Positions 13,974-16,656 of a stretch of DNA of 16,656 nucleotides are shown here, one piece after another. The notes beneath the pieces were generated by a model that saw only the letters and a list, made by a program, of their open reading frames with translations, was not told the DNA's origin and did not search any database. The stretch lies in contig JALNZT010000059.1 of the NCBI GenBank assembly GCA_023229135.1, positions 1 through 16,656 of the forward strand. Direction: 5' to 3'. This DNA comes from Bacteroidales bacterium. Lineage in GTDB: Bacteria > Bacteroidota > Bacteroidia > Bacteroidales > F082. Positions within the stretch are counted from its first letter, which is position 1. Every line of letters starts with the position of its first letter. The position numbers and the translations under genes are program-made.

Positions 13974-14361
13974 TAAGATTCCAGTTATTGTGAGGGCAAA
14001 GTCACCATCGACAACGTGGTTATTAGAAAATGGTCGACTTGTAAAGCGCGTGGATGCTTTAGCTGCAATGATGCAGGCTGTAAGAAAGCTATTTGCCACA
14101 GAGCGCTATACACAGAGCATTTACACAGGCAACTACGGTGTAGAACTAGAGAGTCTCATTGGCAAGTCTAGCCCCTTTGTACTCGCCGTCATGGAACAGC
14201 GTATGCGAGAGGCTTTGCTGCAAGACGATCGCATTAGCGATGTAAAGCTTAAACAAGTTCAAACGAGTGAAAACAGTGAAAACATAGACAGTCTTGTGTT
14301 TGAGCTAGAAGTGTATACCAACGAGGGCGTCTTTAGAGAGAGCGTGAGCGTAGGCATTTGA
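13960..14361 (+). CDS. xkdS: Baseplate wedge protein (XkdS-like, DUF2634/gp25 type)
   Basis: 133 aa, ATG at 13960 overlapping the previous gene by 14 nt, with GGAGG at 13946-13950. It shows KRVDALAAMMQAVRKLFATER, then YTGNYGVELESLIGKSS and LEVYTNEGVFRESV. This is the XkdS layout, functionally comparable to T4 gp25 that starts sheath assembly on the baseplate. The N-terminus lacks a long DUF2634 lead region but the length is normal. Confidence 0.82.
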   Translation: MTPSSKIPVIVRAKSPSTTWLLENGRLVKRVDALAAMMQAVRKLFATERYTQSIYTGNYGVELESLIGKSSPFVLAVMEQRMREALLQDDRISDVKLKQVQTSENSENIDSLVFELEVYTNEGVFRESVSVGI

Positions 14362-14373
14362 TAGGAGGTAGCA

Positions 14374-15627
14374 ATGTCTAATCTTTACGAGAAAAACATT
14401 TACGAGGACTTGAAGAGCTTCACATTCCCAGCGCTATTGCGAGACGCACTCAATGCAGTGCAGGCGGATGTAGATAAGCGAGAAGGTTCTGTGATTTACG
14501 ATGCACTGGCACCGCTTTGCGTGACGCTCGCCAAGAGCTTCGATGTATTGCATCAAGTGTCGCTACAAAGCAGGTTCCAGACGGCTCAGGGCGAGTATTT
14601 GGATTTGTGTGGCTCGCAGTTTGGGGTTTACAGGGCGCCTGCAACGAAAGCGAAATGGAAGGCTGAATTTTTGCCAAGTAGCGTGGAAGTGCCCCTTGGC
14701 CATAAGTTTGTGACGGCCGAAGGCTTAGGCTTTGAATACGAAGTTTCGGCGAATTTGGGCGGCGGTTATTACACGATTATTTGCACGCAGGCGGGTGCTG
14801 CTGCTGGCGCGGATTTTGGAGTTTTACACCCCATGCCGCCTATTGCGGGCTTAAAGTCGGCGACTTTGCACGAGTGTTTTGACCAAGGCGCTAATGTTCA
14901 AAGCGATGATGAGTACAGACTTAAGATCTGGCAAAGTCTGGGACGACGCGGTTATGGCGGGAACTTTGATGACTATTGCTACTGGGTTTTTGAGGCATTT
15001 CGCGAGGAACAAAACGATGTGGCTACGGTGGTTTCGGGCTTTCAGATCTACCCCGCGTGGCAAGGCGGTGGAACGGTGAAGTTGTTTATTGTGCAGGACT
15101 TTGGCGATGAAAAGTACATGCCAGCATCGAGCGCTACGATAGCTGCTTTGCAATACTTTTTAGACCCTGTAAGCCCTGCGGGAACAGGTGTTGTTCCGCT
15201 TGGGCACCGCGTTACTGTGGCGCAATTTGGACGTTACGGAATGGGCTTTAAAGTTCCACTCATATTGCGGTCTGGCCACAGCCTAGATGCTGAATTAAAG
15301 GCAAAACTCATAGCTGCTGTGAAGTCATATTTGGAGGGTTTGCGAGATGAGGCTCTAACAAATCTTGGCGACTCCTACCCCTCTGCTGGCTATGTAAGCA
15401 AGTTTTATATAAGTAATCTTGTGAGTGCAATAACATTGTGCGATGCAGAAAAGATAGCAGCGGTAGCCGATAGTGGTATTTTAAAACGTAATAGTATAGG
15501 GCAATATTCACAACTACAAGGAGATGTCAATATTGTAAGCAGTGCTAACTCGGCTGTTTTGCCATATCTTGACGAACTCATTATTGAAATTAATGGCGTC
15601 AACACGGGCATTTATCCAGAGGTTTAA
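14374..15627 (+). CDS. xkdT: Baseplate J-like protein (XkdT-like)
   Basis: 417 aa, ATG at 14374 behind a strong AGGAGG at 14363-14368. The N-terminal part has the signature VDKREGSVIYDALAPLCVTLA and QGEYLDLCGSQFGVYRAPAT. The middle has SDDEYRLKIWQSL, RRGYGGNFDDYCYW, and a GGGTVKLFIV strand, and the C-terminal region GDSYPSAGYVSKFYISNL. These match the Baseplate_J family (P2 gpJ, Mu gp47). The product forms the wedge that triggers sheath contraction. Confidence 0.93.
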   Translation: MSNLYEKNIYEDLKSFTFPALLRDALNAVQADVDKREGSVIYDALAPLCVTLAKSFDVLHQVSLQSRFQTAQGEYLDLCGSQFGVYRAPATKAKWKAEFLPSSVEVPLGHKFVTAEGLGFEYEVSANLGGGYYTIICTQAGAAAGADFGVLHPMPPIAGLKSATLHECFDQGANVQSDDEYRLKIWQSLGRRGYGGNFDDYCYWVFEAFREEQNDVATVVSGFQIYPAWQGGGTVKLFIVQDFGDEKYMPASSATIAALQYFLDPVSPAGTGVVPLGHRVTVAQFGRYGMGFKVPLILRSGHSLDAELKAKLIAAVKSYLEGLRDEALTNLGDSYPSAGYVSKFYISNLVSAITLCDAEKIAAVADSGILKRNSIGQYSQLQGDVNIVSSANSAVLPYLDELIIEINGVNTGIYPEV

Positions 15628-15628
15628 T

Positions 15629-16195
15629 ATGAAATCACTTGAGGCATTAAAAGACGCAAAGTGCATTCATTATTTAACGCCATACTTGCGGGATGCTTTG
15701 GAAGCTGTGCGCTTGATGGGTGCCGAGGATGTGCTTTGCCAGTCTTTTGTTTTGGTTCTAGAGCGAATGTTAAATAACGCTTATGTGCAAAGCGCTGGGC
15801 ATGATTGCATCGAACAGTGGGAAGCTGTGCTTAATCTAGAAGCGAGCGCGCTAAGTCTTCAAGAGCGCCGCGCGGAGGTTATCGCAAAGCTATCTACACA
15901 AAATGTTATCAACGAGGCGTATGTGATGGCTAGGATTGCGACGCTCTTTGGAGCAACGCCATACACCGCCTCGATGGACTGCCAAAGCCTTAAGCTTACG
16001 GTTACAACGCGCAATCTTGAAGGGCACGGGGCGGAGGAACTGGAGCCGTTCGTCAGCGTTGCCAACGCTATACGACAGATTATCCCTTGCAACGTCCTGC
16101 TTGAAGCACAAAGCAACGCAGACGTGAACGCTGGCTTTTACTTGGGTGTAGGCAGTACAGCGTCGTTACACACGAAAGTGACCATAGGAGAATAA
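15629..16195 (+). CDS. xkdU: Baseplate protein XkdU-like (DUF2313, YmfQ type)
   Basis: 188 aa, ATG at 15629 with AGAGG at 15618-15622, one base after the previous stop; the frame is open further upstream inside xkdT but that part has no merit. It begins KSLEALKDAKCIHYLTPYLR and includes IEQWEAVLNLEASALSLQERRAEVIAKLS, then NEAYVMARIATLFG. The W-E-x-x-L-x-L pattern followed by LQERRAEVIAKL is the hallmark of the DUF2313 family (Mu gp48, P2 gpI role), the last conserved baseplate gene before the fibres. Confidence 0.85.
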   Translation: MKSLEALKDAKCIHYLTPYLRDALEAVRLMGAEDVLCQSFVLVLERMLNNAYVQSAGHDCIEQWEAVLNLEASALSLQERRAEVIAKLSTQNVINEAYVMARIATLFGATPYTASMDCQSLKLTVTTRNLEGHGAEELEPFVSVANAIRQIIPCNVLLEAQSNADVNAGFYLGVGSTASLHTKVTIGE

Positions 16196-16198
16196 ACA

Positions 16199-16656
16199 AT
16201 GATTTTTAAAAAAGCGATTTTAACGGATGTCGGTAGGGCTTTGTTAGCGCGTGCTCATGCTGGTGAAAAAATTACGTGGACAAATGTTGGTGTCACATAC
16301 GTGTTGCTTGACGAAGCGGAAATACCAGGCATGAGCTCGAGCGTGGTACAGTTGAGTGCGACCAGCCTAAACGCAGTGGTGGCAAATGACGTGTGCACTT
16401 TAAGCGCTTCATTTAGCAATTCCGAACTAACAAATGGAATGTTCGCAAGAACGTGTTGCATCTTCGCTAAAATAGGCAATGAAGAACCTGTGCTTGTCGC
16501 CGCTGCCGTGCAGGACGGCTCATCTATCTACCTCAATGAGGGCGCCATTGGCGTTTTCCACTTCACGATTGATTTCGGCTTCAAGCTGTCAAACGCAAGC
16601 TCTGTGACTGTGGAAATCAACACGTCTGGCTTTGCAAGTTCAGCGGCCTTGCAGGC
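16199..16656 (+). CDS. Tail fibre protein, N-terminal part (3' partial)
   Basis: The ATG at 16199 has TAGGAG at 16185-16190, 3 nt after the xkdU stop, and the frame is open to the right edge (152 full codons). It starts MIFKKAILTDVGRALLARAH, followed by AGEKITWTNVGVTY, NDVCTLSASFSNSELTNGMF, CCIFAKIGNEEPVLVAAAVQ. This is the N-terminal domain of tail fibres/tail-collar proteins that attach to the baseplate; the receptor-binding C-terminus lies outside the window. The gene position matches xkdV in PBSX. Confidence 0.82.
   Translation, partial: MIFKKAILTDVGRALLARAHAGEKITWTNVGVTYVLLDEAEIPGMSSSVVQLSATSLNAVVANDVCTLSASFSNSELTNGMFARTCCIFAKIGNEEPVLVAAAVQDGSSIYLNEGAIGVFHFTIDFGFKLSNASSVTVEINTSGFASSAALQ

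Noticed and set aside
1..16656. tRNA genes, rRNA, CRISPR arrays, insertion sequences, attachment sites
   Set aside because: I looked for regular spaced repeats, transposase-like frames and tRNA-like clover patterns and saw none. No stretch above 300 bases lacks a gene.

Overview
The window is the central virion-assembly stretch of a contractile-tailed (myovirus-type) prophage or phage. Its gene order follows the PBSX (xkd) and skin (yqb) elements of Bacillus subtilis almost gene for gene. From left to right it holds: the 3' end of a MuF-type minor head protein, a block of accessory genes, scaffold, head decoration, major capsid protein, a set of head-tail joining proteins, tail sheath, tail tube, tail assembly chaperone, tape measure, the baseplate genes (XkdP to XkdU-like), and the 5' end of a tail-fibre gene cut by the right edge. 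Terminase, portal, lysis and integration genes are not in the window. Strong AGGAGG-type ribosome sites, short overlaps and this gene order point to a low/medium-GC Gram-positive-type host (Bacillota in the broad sense). The sequence does not let me name the genus.

Positions 1-2587 are the accessory part. The MuF protein ends in a domain that looks like the C-terminal cargo (toxin-like) domain seen on minor head proteins of temperate phages. A 72-codon gene starts inside its 3' end and is a candidate immunity gene. A Rho-independent terminator follows. Next come two small plus-strand genes that look like distant relatives of each other; the second has a good sigma-70-type promoter. A second terminator faces a convergent minus-strand two-gene cassette of unknown function. 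Between that cassette and the scaffold gene lie a palindrome carrying -10-like hexamers on both strands and a 10-bp inverted repeat. This has the architecture of a moron (cargo) island placed inside the head module.

Positions 2588-8446 form a tight structural operon: scaffold, decoration, capsid, a small unknown protein, four neck/joining proteins, sheath and tube. Genes are spaced by a few bases or overlap. After the tube gene there is a GC-rich run of hairpins. Then comes the tail assembly chaperone gene, whose N-terminal 30 bp is duplicated in tandem and which ends in a textbook programmed -1 frameshift signal: slippery A_AAA_AAC, 6-nt spacer, and a long stem. The shifted frame supplies a 57-residue C-terminal extension absent from simple ORF lists.

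Positions 9186-16656 encode the tape measure (803 aa) and the baseplate in canonical order, ending in the N-terminal part of a tail fibre. The most notable items are the complete frameshift cassette, the toxin/immunity-like pair with its cargo island, the minus-strand cassette with its symmetric promoter/operator region, and the GC-rich hairpin array.
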